Counted from the first letter of the stretch, positions 17,981-26,520 are shown. The stretch: DNA of 64,000 bases from Variovorax sp. E3 (GCF_016082275.1 NZ_MOWM01000019.1:1-64000); one strand, 5' to 3'. The notes: generated by a model from the letters alone, not told the origin. Program-made: numbers and translations.

Positions 17981-18612
17981 TCGAGGCGATCATCGATTTT
18001 TCCTCAAAGTTGGGCGAGGCAAGGGACCAGGGAAGGCGACCAACCTGCCTTGTATTTGCTGGTTCTGACCTCAACGCCGCCGCGAATGACGTGAGCCATT
18101 TGAGCGCCGAATTTCTCTGCCATCACGCCGCCATCGCTGCTGCAGACTGGACACCGGCGCGCGGATTTCAGATGGACGAGGTGCTCAGTGCGGTTTCCTC
18201 ACCAGGTCAACCTCTTGAAGAAGCCTATCCGTACAAGCATGACGACCCAGAAGCGCCGCTCGTCATGCCGAGCGGCGAGTTCTCTCTACATACATCAAGG
18301 ATCAGCCGCCATCCCGACATGCAGAGCAGTGAGATCGTCTCGAGCGCGCTATCCGGTCAACCGGTAGGCATCGTCATTCAGATCGCTCGATCTGTCTTTA
18401 CGCCCTCGAACGGGGTCATTGATTTCGACCCTTTCGTGATTCCGGATCAGTACCATGCCCTCATCATTGTCGGTGTGGGCGTTCAGCCAGACACGGCAGA
18501 TCAGTACCTGCTGCTTCGCAACTCGTGGGGCACCGCTTGGGGCGTCAACGGACATGCGTGGATCTCGGTCACCCATCTCAACCTGCTTTTACTTGAAGGT
18601 TTTTTGATCTGA
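17977..18612 (+). CDS. Papain-like (C1-family) cysteine peptidase
   Basis: 211 aa with the C1 triad in order. Cys24 is in RDQGRRPTCLVFAGSD (papain: QGxCGSCWAF), His160 in DQYHALIIVGVG, and Asn182 in LLLRNSWGTAWGVNGHAW, the classic NSWG motif. No signal peptide or pro-region is present, so it would act inside the cell without zymogen control, unlike most C1 enzymes. It is coupled to the ImmA/IrrE gene by an ATGA overlap. A cytoplasmic papain-like protease under XRE/ImmA control looks like an effector of an abortive or immune-type module; that is inference. Confidence 0.85.
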   Translation: MIEAIIDFSSKLGEARDQGRRPTCLVFAGSDLNAAANDVSHLSAEFLCHHAAIAAADWTPARGFQMDEVLSAVSSPGQPLEEAYPYKHDDPEAPLVMPSGEFSLHTSRISRHPDMQSSEIVSSALSGQPVGIVIQIARSVFTPSNGVIDFDPFVIPDQYHALIIVGVGVQPDTADQYLLLRNSWGTAWGVNGHAWISVTHLNLLLLEGFLI

Positions 18613-18614
18613 TC

Positions 18615-19435
18615 ATGGCTAATCTTTTCGATACCTATGACCGCGTTGTTCCGACGTGGCTCGCAGCCGCCCGACACTTGGACGGCCAACCCGAGCGACA
18701 AGCCAGGAATCTGCTGCTTGAGATCAAAAGTCCACTTGCTTTGACGCAAGAAGACCGGGAAATCATGGCAAAGGTCGATCAAGCCTTGGACGCGAAGAAC
18801 CTTACACTTCGGACGGTCGCCGGTACGATTTTTCCTATCGATGTCTATCGTCGATTCGGGCGCCCGGGTACTATGAAAAGTACATGGCGATGCTGAAGCG
18901 AGGTAAGAAGTCGGGCTCCTGGGGCACATATGCCGCCCGCATGATTGATCGCCCTGGCAAGAACCCAGGGGAGCGCATCAACCCGCTAGAGTTGCTCGTG
19001 CACAGGCTCAGCGACGCAGGGCAACCCCAAAAAGAAAATGGCGACAAGGTTTCCTTTTCATCCACCTACGAATTGGGTATCGCTGACCCACAGGAAGATC
19101 TTGGCGAGTCGGAAGACGTCGGCGGCGACGTCCCAACGTACAACCCCTCACTCGATGGTCGCAAATGGATGGGTCTTCCCTGCCTTTCGCACCTGAGCTT
19201 TAAACGGGTGCCGATTGACGGTGGCCATGCCGTCGACTTAACTGCCGTGTATAGATCACACCATTATTGCGCAAGGGCGTTGGGTAATCTCATCGGGCTC
19301 GGGCAACTGCTGTCTTTTGTCTCCGCGCAGGCAGGCCTCTCGGTCGGCACACTGAGCTGTTTGTCAACCCATGCAGAGTTGGACATTCAGGAATGGGGAG
19401 GAGTCAGCGTTTCGAACGCAATCTTGTTCACCTAA
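18615..19435 (+). pseudogene. Thymidylate-synthase-like protein, interrupted by a frame break
   Basis: The first frame (18615-18896) starts MANLFDTYDRVVPTWLAAA and goes out of phase at CGCCCGGGTAC near 18869. The second frame continues YYEKYMAMLKRGKKSGSWG to 19435. One more G in the GGG run gives a continuous ~273-aa protein. The C-terminal segment HYCARALGNLIGLGQL, then AQAGLSVGTLSCLSTHAELD, resembles the dUMP-binding helix and following strand of thymidylate synthases. A catalytic Pro-Cys-His was not seen, so activity is uncertain. It ends 21 bases from the convergent glycosylase-like gene. The break could be a sequencing error. Confidence 0.55.
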
Positions 19436-19456
19436 ATCGAGGCGCTCTCATAGAAC

Positions 19457-20125
19457 CTAGAACAAGGCCGACTGAGGGGACTCAGCAGGCAGCAGAGCGA
19501 CGCCGTAGATGCGCTGCATGCCTGCGCGGAATTCAGTGACACCGCCGTAACTGGGATGCCGTACGCATTCGACTTCGACACCAAAAGTTGCGGCGTAAGT
19601 CATAGCGTCTTGTCCTATGCATACGACGCGCTTGATACCCAACCACTTGATAAGCGCCGCATTGAGATCCGTGACCATACTCAATTCACGGGCTGCAAAT
19701 CGTCGGTTTGTCATCGGATCGTTTGGCTCGTGCGGATGAAATGGGAACACATTCCACAGCAACGGCGGCCGTTTGACGCGCGACAAAATAGCCCAGATTT
19801 CTGCTGCGGTGCGCTCTGCTATAGCAGGTCCTTTGGTCGCTTTTTTCGGGGAAGAACCAGGGTAGTGCCGCTTGAACAGTGAGAGGCGCGCCTCATCTGT
19901 TAAGGCCAGTCCTGTGCGACGTCCTCCACGGTAGCCTAGGTCGCGTCCCATCCAGATCGTATCGGCTCCGAGCTCCTCGACAGCGCCCAGATAGTCTCGA
20001 AGATTTCTACGGCGCGTGGCTGGAGCATCCGCAAGATCATGGACTTCACACTGGTCTCGATAAGGGTTGAAAACGCCTTGAAGTTGAACCTCCGCGAGCG
20101 CGGCGACGAATGAGCGAGGAGTCAT
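19457..20125 (-). CDS. Uracil-DNA-glycosylase-superfamily protein
   Basis: 222 aa. Motifs fit the UDG fold: FNPYRD near the N-terminus, DTIWMGRDLGYRGGRRTGL around the uracil-binding loop, LLWNVFPFHPHEP (motif with a catalytic-region Asn) and VRHPSYGG in the position of the DNA-intercalating HPS loop. It would excise or bind uracil or another modified base, or act on nucleotides. It is the last gene of a four-gene minus-strand operon in which every junction is an ATGA overlap. It converges on the thymidylate-synthase-like gene 21 bases away. Both point to uracil/thymine metabolism. Confidence 0.75.
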   Translation of the reverse strand: MTPRSFVAALAEVQLQGVFNPYRDQCEVHDLADAPATRRRNLRDYLGAVEELGADTIWMGRDLGYRGGRRTGLALTDEARLSLFKRHYPGSSPKKATKGPAIAERTAAEIWAILSRVKRPPLLWNVFPFHPHEPNDPMTNRRFAARELSMVTDLNAALIKWLGIKRVVCIGQDAMTYAATFGVEVECVRHPSYGGVTEFRAGMQRIYGVALLPAESPQSALF

Positions 20126-20481
20126 AATTTATCTTCGAGAAGGGGTAACGATGAACCGATGTTCAACGGCCGTCTGATACGTGGCGGTGGGGTGGGGTCA
20201 GGCGGGACCACCAATGGCGCAAAGTCGATCGTGTGGTTGAGCATGTCCACTTTGACGATTCCGCTGCCCGCATCCCGCAACGCCCGGAACACCTTGAAGC
20301 CGTCCAAAATGGCTCGCTCCCATTGCCACAATGGACATGTCGCTACTTCATAGCCGTCAACCATGTCGCGCACCTGCTTTAGCAAGCCATACTCAAGCTT
20401 TCCGATGGCTGTGTTCTCGTAGTAATCGCGGCGATGCGCATGATTGAAGATCCAGGTCGCAATACCTTCTTCGATGATCAT
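20122..20481 (-). CDS. Hypothetical protein between MazG-like and UDG-like genes
   Basis: 119 aa, start MIIEEGIATWIFNHAHRRDYY, overlapping both neighbours by four bases. The N-terminal two-thirds is alpha/beta with conserved-looking Trp and His residues (FNHAHRRDYYENTAIG, PLWQWERAILDGFKVF). The tail is Pro-rich (PPDPTPPPRIRRP) and probably disordered. I recognise no family. Tight coupling says the product is needed in fixed ratio with the nucleotide-acting enzymes on either side. Confidence 0.65.
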   Translation of the reverse strand: MIIEEGIATWIFNHAHRRDYYENTAIGKLEYGLLKQVRDMVDGYEVATCPLWQWERAILDGFKVFRALRDAGSGIVKVDMLNHTIDFAPLVVPPDPTPPPRIRRPLNIGSSLPLLEDKL

Positions 20482-21410
20482 GCGCGCGCGCCGTCTTCGT
20501 TTTCATCAAGATTCTTGTCCCCTTTGCGTTTCAACTTCAGCAAAGAGCGGATGACCGGCGACCATCCAAGATGCGCGATATACGCTAGATGGAAAACATC
20601 GTGGTACCGGTACCCATCGGGCTGGGTCCGGTTGTCCGTCAAGCGATCGCCGATGTTCACGTCGTTGAGGCGTTGAATGACGTACGGCTTACCGTCATCA
20701 TATTCACGTTCGACAAAGTGCATTTCGAACACTCTTGGAAACTGTTCAATGAGCGGTCTGACACCATCGAATGGCTCGACATATAGAGCTTCGCTCTGAG
20801 GCCAACGCGACTCGAACTTCTCAAGATTCAACTGCACAACCTCGATGAACGTCAGCTCGAACATTCCTGCTACGGTGACCATGTCGGCCATAAGTGCGCC
20901 CAGCAGATCCAATGCGGAGGTACTCGCGAGGTCCGGCCCCCCTCTGCCATTCATCAGCTGACCAGCATGGCTTGCGAGGTCGGAAAGCTGGTGGTATCGA
21001 TCCAGGCTCGTCAACTGCTCATGGCACAGCGCGAGGAGCCCGTCAAAGGGTACAAACGTCAAGGCGCCGGAAAGCGCAGGCTTGTTGACTGCGAAACGAC
21101 GCTGTAGCTCGAGCAGCGCTGCTGATCCGACCTCTTCGAACGAATGCCGATACTCGGCGGCAACCGCAGTGAGATACCAAACGCAGTCGCCGAGCTCCTC
21201 TCGCACAATGGCTTGTTCGGCAGCGCCCACATCTCTGTGTGACTTCTTGACCGCTGCCAGCAATCCGCCGATCTCCCCGAACAGGCCAAACCTCAGCTGG
21301 TTCAATGCCTCTGCTTGCCCTCTGAACTGATTTGCGGCGTGTGCTCTCTGTTCATATTGCGAGAGTGTCAGGTGAACTCTGGCGATCGTCGCGCTGGCTT
21401 TGCTAGTCAT
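20478..21410 (-). CDS. MazG-like nucleotide pyrophosphohydrolase, two helical halves
   Basis: A 310-aa protein from the ATG at 21410, which overlaps the DUF4031 stop (ATGA). The first half has the all-alpha NTP-PPase signature: FGLFGEIGGLLAAVKKSHRD, then VREELGDCVWYLTAVAAEY, giving the paired acidic clusters that bind Mg2+. These enzymes cut NTPs or dNTPs to NMP and PPi. The second half (from ~150) has a helical segment and ends QPDGYRYHDVFHLAYIAHLG, containing His residues that may form a second site, perhaps HD-like. It has no full HD motif that I can confirm. It is longer than plain MazG-like domains (~100-260 aa). Confidence 0.75.
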   Translation of the reverse strand: MTSKASATIARVHLTLSQYEQRAHAANQFRGQAEALNQLRFGLFGEIGGLLAAVKKSHRDVGAAEQAIVREELGDCVWYLTAVAAEYRHSFEEVGSAALLELQRRFAVNKPALSGALTFVPFDGLLALCHEQLTSLDRYHQLSDLASHAGQLMNGRGGPDLASTSALDLLGALMADMVTVAGMFELTFIEVVQLNLEKFESRWPQSEALYVEPFDGVRPLIEQFPRVFEMHFVEREYDDGKPYVIQRLNDVNIGDRLTDNRTQPDGYRYHDVFHLAYIAHLGWSPVIRSLLKLKRKGDKNLDENEDGARA

Positions 21411-21724
21411 AGGTCCGGCCCCTCTTCCGCGAAAAGTAAGCACTGTGACATGGCTGGTCGCTGCACGCTTAGTTGTTGCCGCAAAACTTTCGCACATGTG
21501 ATCATGGTTCTGCGATCGCCGGGCATTGCGCCCATGCTGAGTGCTCGAGCTCGGATGCTGACGGTCACATCGTAGTGCGGGTAGGTCGACTGCGACTGGA
21601 ACCAAGCCTCGCGTAGCCCAAGGCGTCGAGCAAACCCGTGCAACTCCCCGAGGGTATCGGCAACCAGGTGGCACCAAAGCTTCCCTCGCCAAGGCACCTG
21701 TTCATCATCAACATAGACGGCCAT
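21407..21724 (-). CDS. DUF4031 protein, first gene of a four-gene operon
   Basis: A 105-aa protein from the ATG at 21724. The sequence MAVYVDDEQVPWRGKLWCHL, then DTLGELHGFARRLGLREAWF and HYDVTVSIRARAL, matches DUF4031, a small family of unknown function that recurs next to nucleotide-modifying enzymes. Upstream longer frames exist but run through an AT-rich palindromic promoter. It begins the operon DUF4031, MazG-like, unknown, UDG-like and is divergent from an XRE regulator gene. Confidence 0.8.
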   Translation of the reverse strand: MAVYVDDEQVPWRGKLWCHLVADTLGELHGFARRLGLREAWFQSQSTYPHYDVTVSIRARALSMGAMPGDRRTMITCAKVLRQQLSVQRPAMSQCLLFAEEGPDL

Positions 21725-21733
21725 ACTTGCGAA

Positions 21734-21763
21734 TTGCAAAATTATGTGCATAATTTTATGCAA
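21734..21763. promoter_or_regulatory. AT-rich imperfect palindrome in a divergent promoter
   Basis: TTGCAAAATTATG faces CATAATTTTATGCAA across two bases, with an inner perfect GCATAA-TT-TTATGC. It fills the 40 bases between the DUF4031 start and the XRE-like frame, so it is the likely operator for both. Confidence 0.55.
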
Positions 21764-21764
21764 A

Positions 21765-22098
21765 ATGTGGACGCATAGCAAGTCAATCCCCGATCCTGTC
21801 GCTCTTGGCGCTGAACTTCGCGAAAAGCGCAAGCGACTCAGAAAAAACGCTTCACGACATACAACGTGGGACCTCCATCGACGTCGGCCAACTATCGCGC
21901 TTTGAGAGAGGTAGCATGAAATTCATGTCAAGTAATTTGCAAAAGTTCATAGATATTTTGCAAAATCTCGAGATGACCGCCACGTCACAGAGAGGCGTCG
22001 CTGATGTGGTTGGCAGATTCGCCGTCATCATGAAGCGGTCTGAACGTCATGCCCGCGCGGGGACTGCACTTGTAGACGCACTTGAACGACTGATGTAA
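21765..22098 (+). pseudogene. XRE-type regulator, frame broken in an A-run
   Basis: From the ATG at 21765 the frame reads MWTHSKSIPDPVALGAELRE, then KRKRLRK. At the six-A run near 21842-21847 it goes out of phase. The next frame continues KTLHDIQRGTSIDVGQLSRF, then ERGSMKFMSSNLQKFI, an XRE helix-turn-helix. Removing one A gives one 110-aa protein. The ATG at 21805 in the downstream frame would give 97 aa with an unnatural start. It is divergent from the DUF4031 operon and probably controls it. Confidence 0.6.
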
Positions 22099-22224
22099 CT
22101 GACGGCTCTGGAAGCCGCTGTGAAGCGGACATCCGAAACGGCTGGGCCTAAGACCGCACACAGCTTCACCCGTAGCGACCATCTACACCGAGACTAACGC
22201 CACATGCGCTCGGTCAGCCGGCGA

Positions 22225-24915
22225 TCAAGATACCGGCTGCAGGTGAGCCGGAAGAGCCCTCACGAATTCGTGGGCCGTCGCGGCGGCTTGCGCTGGATTG
22301 GCGTTACTGAGGCGATCCTGCCAGGCCAGAACCGCGACCTTATCGACGTCTGGCACGAGCCGCAGCAGCGCTAGGTAGACCTTGAGCATATGAGTAGAGG
22401 CTACGCCAGGTATCGAGGATACGAGGAGCCGGAGCACCCGCTTCGTGCCCGCGTCGCCGCCGGCTAGGCGAGCGGTGGTAGCAAGGCGTCGCATCAGTTC
22501 TGGATGGGCGGCAAGCTGTATCACATCGAAATGCTGTTCCAAGCGGTCCAACAATCGACTGACCAAGGCCTCCTCCCGTATCCGATCGCCGATCGCTTCG
22601 CAGACCGCGAAGAGGAGCTCCCAAGTCGCTGTGTCTGAAGGAGGCAATGGCATCGCGTCAACGATGATCTTCAGGACCTCTGCGAATTCGGCTTGCGCAT
22701 CTACCGGCAAGCCCGGATTGCCGTGTGCGATGCATGTGACCAACTTGGTTGTCTCGGATAGAGGGAAGCCAGCGGTACGCGCCCAGCGCAAGTTGACCGC
22801 GACGGCCTCCCGTTGCTGCGCTACGTGGCCTCGGCCCTTGTCTATCACCCATCGCATGAAAGTGTTTCGTCCGAAGCTGATGCTAGTCTGCGCAAAGACA
22901 CGTGCCACAACCGGGAACGCCGCTAGGTAGTCGTCGGTTTGATTCATGAAGCGCACAGCGTCGTGCCCAGTGCGCACACGGTCTGGCCCCATCTCAGCGA
23001 TCAGCTTTGCGTGCGCGCCGCCTAGCTGGGTTACTCCGGCTTCAATCAAGGCATCGAGCACTTCCAATCCCCGTGCGAGATCGAGGTAATCGCCTACGCT
23101 CGCAAGGGACTCCGCGAAAGAGGCAATCTGCACCCAAAAAGAAGTCAACTCAGTCGTCTGCTCGTGGAGGCCGTTCTTAAGAAGGCCCAACCCGAAGCGC
23201 CGCTCTCGCGCGTCAGCAATGTCCACTTGCTGCAGGAGCTGCATCTTTAGGTCAACCACGTTGGCACTCGTCCGGCGCAGGATCGCAATAGCGAGCCTTG
23301 CGTGTCCCGACCGAAACCGGTCGCCGACCTCGCCGAATATCAGGCCTTCCGCCAGGGCGCGCGCCCACTGCTCAGGTTTCGCAAACATGCGCTTCAGAAG
23401 CCGTCTCGGAACGCCTTGATCGCGAATGCCGCAGGCGCACAGGCACAGGAACGCCGAGCGTAGCTCAGGAACTAACTCATCGACTCGCGCCAGCGTGCGG
23501 TCGGCGATCTTGTCTAGGCTGGATCCGCGGAGCAAGAGAGAGAGGGCAAATATGTCTCCAGCCCGCATGAAGGTGGAGAACTTGGCAGTATTTTCGTTTC
23601 TGACAGGCTGCTGAATCTCATGCATGAGCCGGTTGAACTCCGGCTCTGACACCGAGTCCAGCCTGTACGGGGAGATGTGGACCGGAAAGGGCTTTGGAAT
23701 AATGTGCTCGTCCTTGGCGCTGGCCAGTACAGTCACTTTGGCGGAGGGCTGACGCCGCATCTGCTCGAGAATTCCAGACTCAGCATCCAATTCATCGCAT
23801 ACGATGATCGTCGGTTTGCAAGCAATCTCTCCGAGGCGGACGACCTCGCTCCACGCTTCTAGGTTGAGATTCTGAGGGTCGATGACCTCGAAGACGAGCG
23901 CTTTGCCAGTCCGATGGATGTCCCACGCAACGCGTCTGACCACGGTGGATTTTCCGGAAGCTGAACTGCCAGTCACAAGGACCACCGCCGCGCGCCTACC
24001 CATGGCGATGAGCGCACTATGAATCTCTTGGCAGCGATCACGAAGCGCGTCTAGACCGTAGTGGATCGCCGCCCATGACACGCGCCCACTATCTCGGAAC
24101 TCGCGCTCTACTGCTGCGACATCGTGAAAGGTCTCCTCGCTGGGAAGAAGGCTGACCGGCGAGCGGCCACTGGCCGGATGAAAGTCTGGGAGCCCCTTGA
24201 GCGCAAGCGCCGCATCGCGTGCGAATAAGTTGCGCGGAGGCGTCAGCAGCCCCTTGAGGTTGTTCAGGGAATCCCGAATGTGGGCCGGAGGGACGCCGAA
24301 TATTGCAAGCTTGGCGAATGCGAGCATCTCCTGCTCATGTTGTTGGCCCTTCAGTTGAGGGCTCAACAGCACGCTCGTGTTCCGGAAGACATACTCGGCG
24401 AACTCCACCGTTTCCTCCTGCTTGACCACCGGATTCGCGAGGTACTTGAAGTCTTTGACTAGCTTCTTAGCAAGGGTTTTGCTATACGACCCGCGGATCA
24501 GGCGAAGCATCTCCTTACCCGTTACTACGCCGCTCGAGATCAGAAGGAACTTGAGTTGCAGCGTCTTTAGACGGCTAACATCAGGCGGTTCGCCGCAGGC
24601 GTCGATCGCATCGCACATGAAGCCATGCAGGATCTCCCTGACACCTTCAAAGTCGTATTCCTTCTCTGGCGTGTCCTTGAACTGAATGAAAACCTGTCGT
24701 CCGTCGCCGTACATCGCGTCGATGTCCTGGGCACCCTCGTAACGCACTTGGACAAGCCCTTCCTCGCAGAGAAGGAGTCGAGCGACAAAGTGCACAGCAT
24801 GCGATGCTTGGTATTCGAAGCCTTTCAATGCAACTCGCCCGCCTTGGCGCGCACGAGTGCGGAGGGACTTGCCGTCAACGGCCCAGGACTGCACCTTCAA
24901 CATCATGAGTTCCAT
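22225..24915 (-). CDS. Cap4/DUF4297-like nuclease fused to a STAND-type ATPase
   Basis: About 896 aa from the ATG at 24915 (other in-frame ATGs at 24906 and 24903; no clear ribosome site). Residues 25-100 carry a restriction-like fold: GGRVALKGFEYQASHAV, then VRYEGAQDIDAMY and VFIQFKD, that is the D..QxK-type motif (D64/D66, Q78, K80) of Cap4/DUF4297 endonucleases. Residues 310-380 hold Walker A GSSASGKST (316-324) and Walker B IIVCDELD (370-377). The rest is a long helical-repeat region (~450 aa) without recognised domain. This nuclease-NTPase-sensor plan matches Avs-type and related antiphage proteins. It stands alone as a single-gene system. Confidence 0.75.
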   Translation of the reverse strand: MELMMLKVQSWAVDGKSLRTRARQGGRVALKGFEYQASHAVHFVARLLLCEEGLVQVRYEGAQDIDAMYGDGRQVFIQFKDTPEKEYDFEGVREILHGFMCDAIDACGEPPDVSRLKTLQLKFLLISSGVVTGKEMLRLIRGSYSKTLAKKLVKDFKYLANPVVKQEETVEFAEYVFRNTSVLLSPQLKGQQHEQEMLAFAKLAIFGVPPAHIRDSLNNLKGLLTPPRNLFARDAALALKGLPDFHPASGRSPVSLLPSEETFHDVAAVEREFRDSGRVSWAAIHYGLDALRDRCQEIHSALIAMGRRAAVVLVTGSSASGKSTVVRRVAWDIHRTGKALVFEVIDPQNLNLEAWSEVVRLGEIACKPTIIVCDELDAESGILEQMRRQPSAKVTVLASAKDEHIIPKPFPVHISPYRLDSVSEPEFNRLMHEIQQPVRNENTAKFSTFMRAGDIFALSLLLRGSSLDKIADRTLARVDELVPELRSAFLCLCACGIRDQGVPRRLLKRMFAKPEQWARALAEGLIFGEVGDRFRSGHARLAIAILRRTSANVVDLKMQLLQQVDIADARERRFGLGLLKNGLHEQTTELTSFWVQIASFAESLASVGDYLDLARGLEVLDALIEAGVTQLGGAHAKLIAEMGPDRVRTGHDAVRFMNQTDDYLAAFPVVARVFAQTSISFGRNTFMRWVIDKGRGHVAQQREAVAVNLRWARTAGFPLSETTKLVTCIAHGNPGLPVDAQAEFAEVLKIIVDAMPLPPSDTATWELLFAVCEAIGDRIREEALVSRLLDRLEQHFDVIQLAAHPELMRRLATTARLAGGDAGTKRVLRLLVSSIPGVASTHMLKVYLALLRLVPDVDKVAVLAWQDRLSNANPAQAAATAHEFVRALPAHLQPVS

Positions 24916-24979
24916 TGCTTCCGGAATGGTGGCCGGCGGGGCCGGGCAACACCTCAGGGGAAGCGCGCGCCGATCATAG

Positions 24980-25471
24980 TCATAGTCGCGCGAGCAAATC
25001 CTCGTTCCTGGTCGTCCGCGGGGCCCGCGCGTCAACGCGCCCCGGATAGATTACAACGCTGTATCCGATCTTCTGAAGCTGTGCGGCGGGCAACACCAGA
25101 GTCTTTTCGCCCTCAACCGTGTTTTCCAACATTAGCCTTCCACCGAGCGTCGCAAACGTCGCACTCATATCGTCTGCACCCCACAGTGCCTCGACGAACA
25201 GGATGTCTGCACCAGCTTCGGAAGGGGCACCTCCCCGATCAAGTGCCGCGGACAGCCCCTCGACCACGACCGCGTCAGTGTGCGCGACGATCAGTGCATC
25301 GGCCGATCGGCCTGCGTCCACCGCTGCCTTAATCTTGCCGATCATTTCGATTTCGGCAACAAGTGTCTTGCCGTCCAGATGACGACATCGCATAGGCAAC
25401 GTTTGATCCTCAAGCTGGATGGCGTAGCGCCCGTGGCCACTCGCGCTGTGCAAGCCAGACTCTTGCATCAA
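24980..25471 (-). pseudogene. Isocitrate lyase/PEP-mutase-family fragment
   Basis: Reads LEDQTLPMRCRHLDGKTL, then EMIGKIKAAVDAGRSADALI and AGADILFVEALWGADDM, clearly the TIM-barrel core of PEP mutase/isocitrate lyase enzymes. The family is about 290 aa; here the N-terminal third and the C-terminus are missing. The usual ARTDA is AHTDA and insertions are present. It is a leftover of a metabolic gene cut during island assembly. Confidence 0.75.
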
Positions 25472-25528
25472 TCAAAGTCAACTAAAGGTATGCTTATTAA
25501 TTTCAGTCATCAATGGAGTCAATATTTC

Positions 25529-25885
25529 ATGGCAAAGACTTACACACAGATTCAGCAGCAGATCAAAGACCTCCAGGCGCAGGCCGATCGGCTCCGCAAG
25601 AAAGAAGCTGATGGAGTACTTGCTCGAATTCAAGAAGCAATTTCTGTATACGGATTCACTGCCAAGGACTTTACTTTCCCGACAGATTCTGGGACGCACG
25701 CCCCAGGCAACCGCAAGCGCAAGGCCAATGGAGCCGCGCCGCAGTCATCGAAAGTGAAGCAGCCTGCAGTTGCCAAGTTCAAAGACGAGCATGGCAACAC
25801 CTGGGGTGGACGCGGCCCGCGGCCGGCGTGGTTCAAGACCGCTCTTGAATCGGGGAAGACTGAGCAGGACTTGCTTGCGGCATAG
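25529..25885 (+). CDS. H-NS-family nucleoid-associated protein
   Basis: 118 aa from the ATG at 25529 (GGAG about ten bases upstream). The N-terminal coiled coil is IQQQIKDLQAQADRLRKKEA. A basic linker follows (GNRKRKANGAAP), and the C-terminal DNA-binding motif reads GNTWGGRGPRPAWFKTAL, the W-G-RG-P core typical of H-NS proteins of Betaproteobacteria. H-NS proteins bind AT-rich foreign DNA and silence it. One on the island could keep the many toxic modules quiet. A frame upstream of the ATG is open but has no ribosome site. Confidence 0.9.
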   Translation: MAKTYTQIQQQIKDLQAQADRLRKKEADGVLARIQEAISVYGFTAKDFTFPTDSGTHAPGNRKRKANGAAPQSSKVKQPAVAKFKDEHGNTWGGRGPRPAWFKTALESGKTEQDLLAA

Positions 25886-26248
25886 TTCGCTCCGACAGAC
25901 TTACAGCCCGCTGCGGCCGGGGGGTGCCCGTCATCATCAGCCAGCCGCGTGATAGCTTCAGCAAAGTCTTCCAGCGGCGTCCGCTTGTAGACCACGCCTG
26001 TGCCCTTGCCAATTCCGCGCCGAACCGAGGCAGCTTGGGCGGCCCACTGGCGGCACTTGCCCCGACCTCGTTGCGAAGGCACCGCAGCGCCGCCAGCCGG
26101 CACATCACTGTGCTGCCTTGCTTCCAGTGCCGGGCGCTCTCGGGTCGGTTGCGTTAGATGCTTCATCACAAAGAAGTCAATCGTTGGCCGCCTTGAAGGT
26201 TCCACAGATGAGGTCACTTACATCCAACGCACCGAGTAGGGAGTTGTG
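25886..26248. other. 363-base gap, no supported gene
   Basis: A minus-strand frame overlapping H-NS (25630-26217) is an antisense shadow apart from a short plausible stretch (KRTPLEDFAEAITRLADD). I see no promoter or repeat. It ends at a likely IS boundary. Confidence 0.35.
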
Positions 26249-26520
26249 TGTTGGTTACCGCCGAAAATTGAGCTAGTAAACCCAGTAGGGGGTGCGGACG
26301 AATACTTGAACTACTAGGAGGTAGTTCAAGTATTTATACGAAGACAGGATTCGAGCGGTCGAGCTGTACATCTATTCCGTTAAACGCGTCAGGGCTACCA
26401 TTGTTCAGCTGAGTTACCGCCCCAAGAATGCCCTTAAGGGCCGGCACCGCGAATAGGAGCAGCGGCTCGATTTGCCTGTGGCCCCCTACATAAGTCGATC
26501 GATGTACCACAGGGCCCATC
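26249..26520 (+). pseudogene. IS3-family insertion sequence, left-end remnant with transposase N-terminus
   Basis: From about 26249 the sequence TGTTGGTTACCGCCGAAAAT looks like an IS end. After the hairpin at 26301-26334 a frame reads KYLYEDRIRAVELYIYSVKR, then ATIVQLSYRPKNALKGRHRE, followed by a stop and EQRLDLPV. This is the N-terminal region of IS3-group transposases ('YEDRIRAVxLY...LGYPxKNxLKxWHREYE'). It is cut within 200 bases by the next gene and contains a stop, so it is dead. Confidence 0.7.
26301..26334. repeat. Perfect 14-bp hairpin over the transposase start region
   Basis: AATACTTGAACTAC, loop TAGGAG, then GTAGTTCAAGTATT. The ribosome-site-like AGGAGG lies at the loop/right-arm border and the start region is in the right arm. 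RNA read in from outside the element would hide the translation start, the anti-read-through device known from IS10 and IS50. Confidence 0.6.

Noticed and set aside
25630..26217. 195-aa minus-strand frame over H-NS
   Set aside because: Mostly antisense to the clear H-NS gene; only a short stretch looks protein-like.
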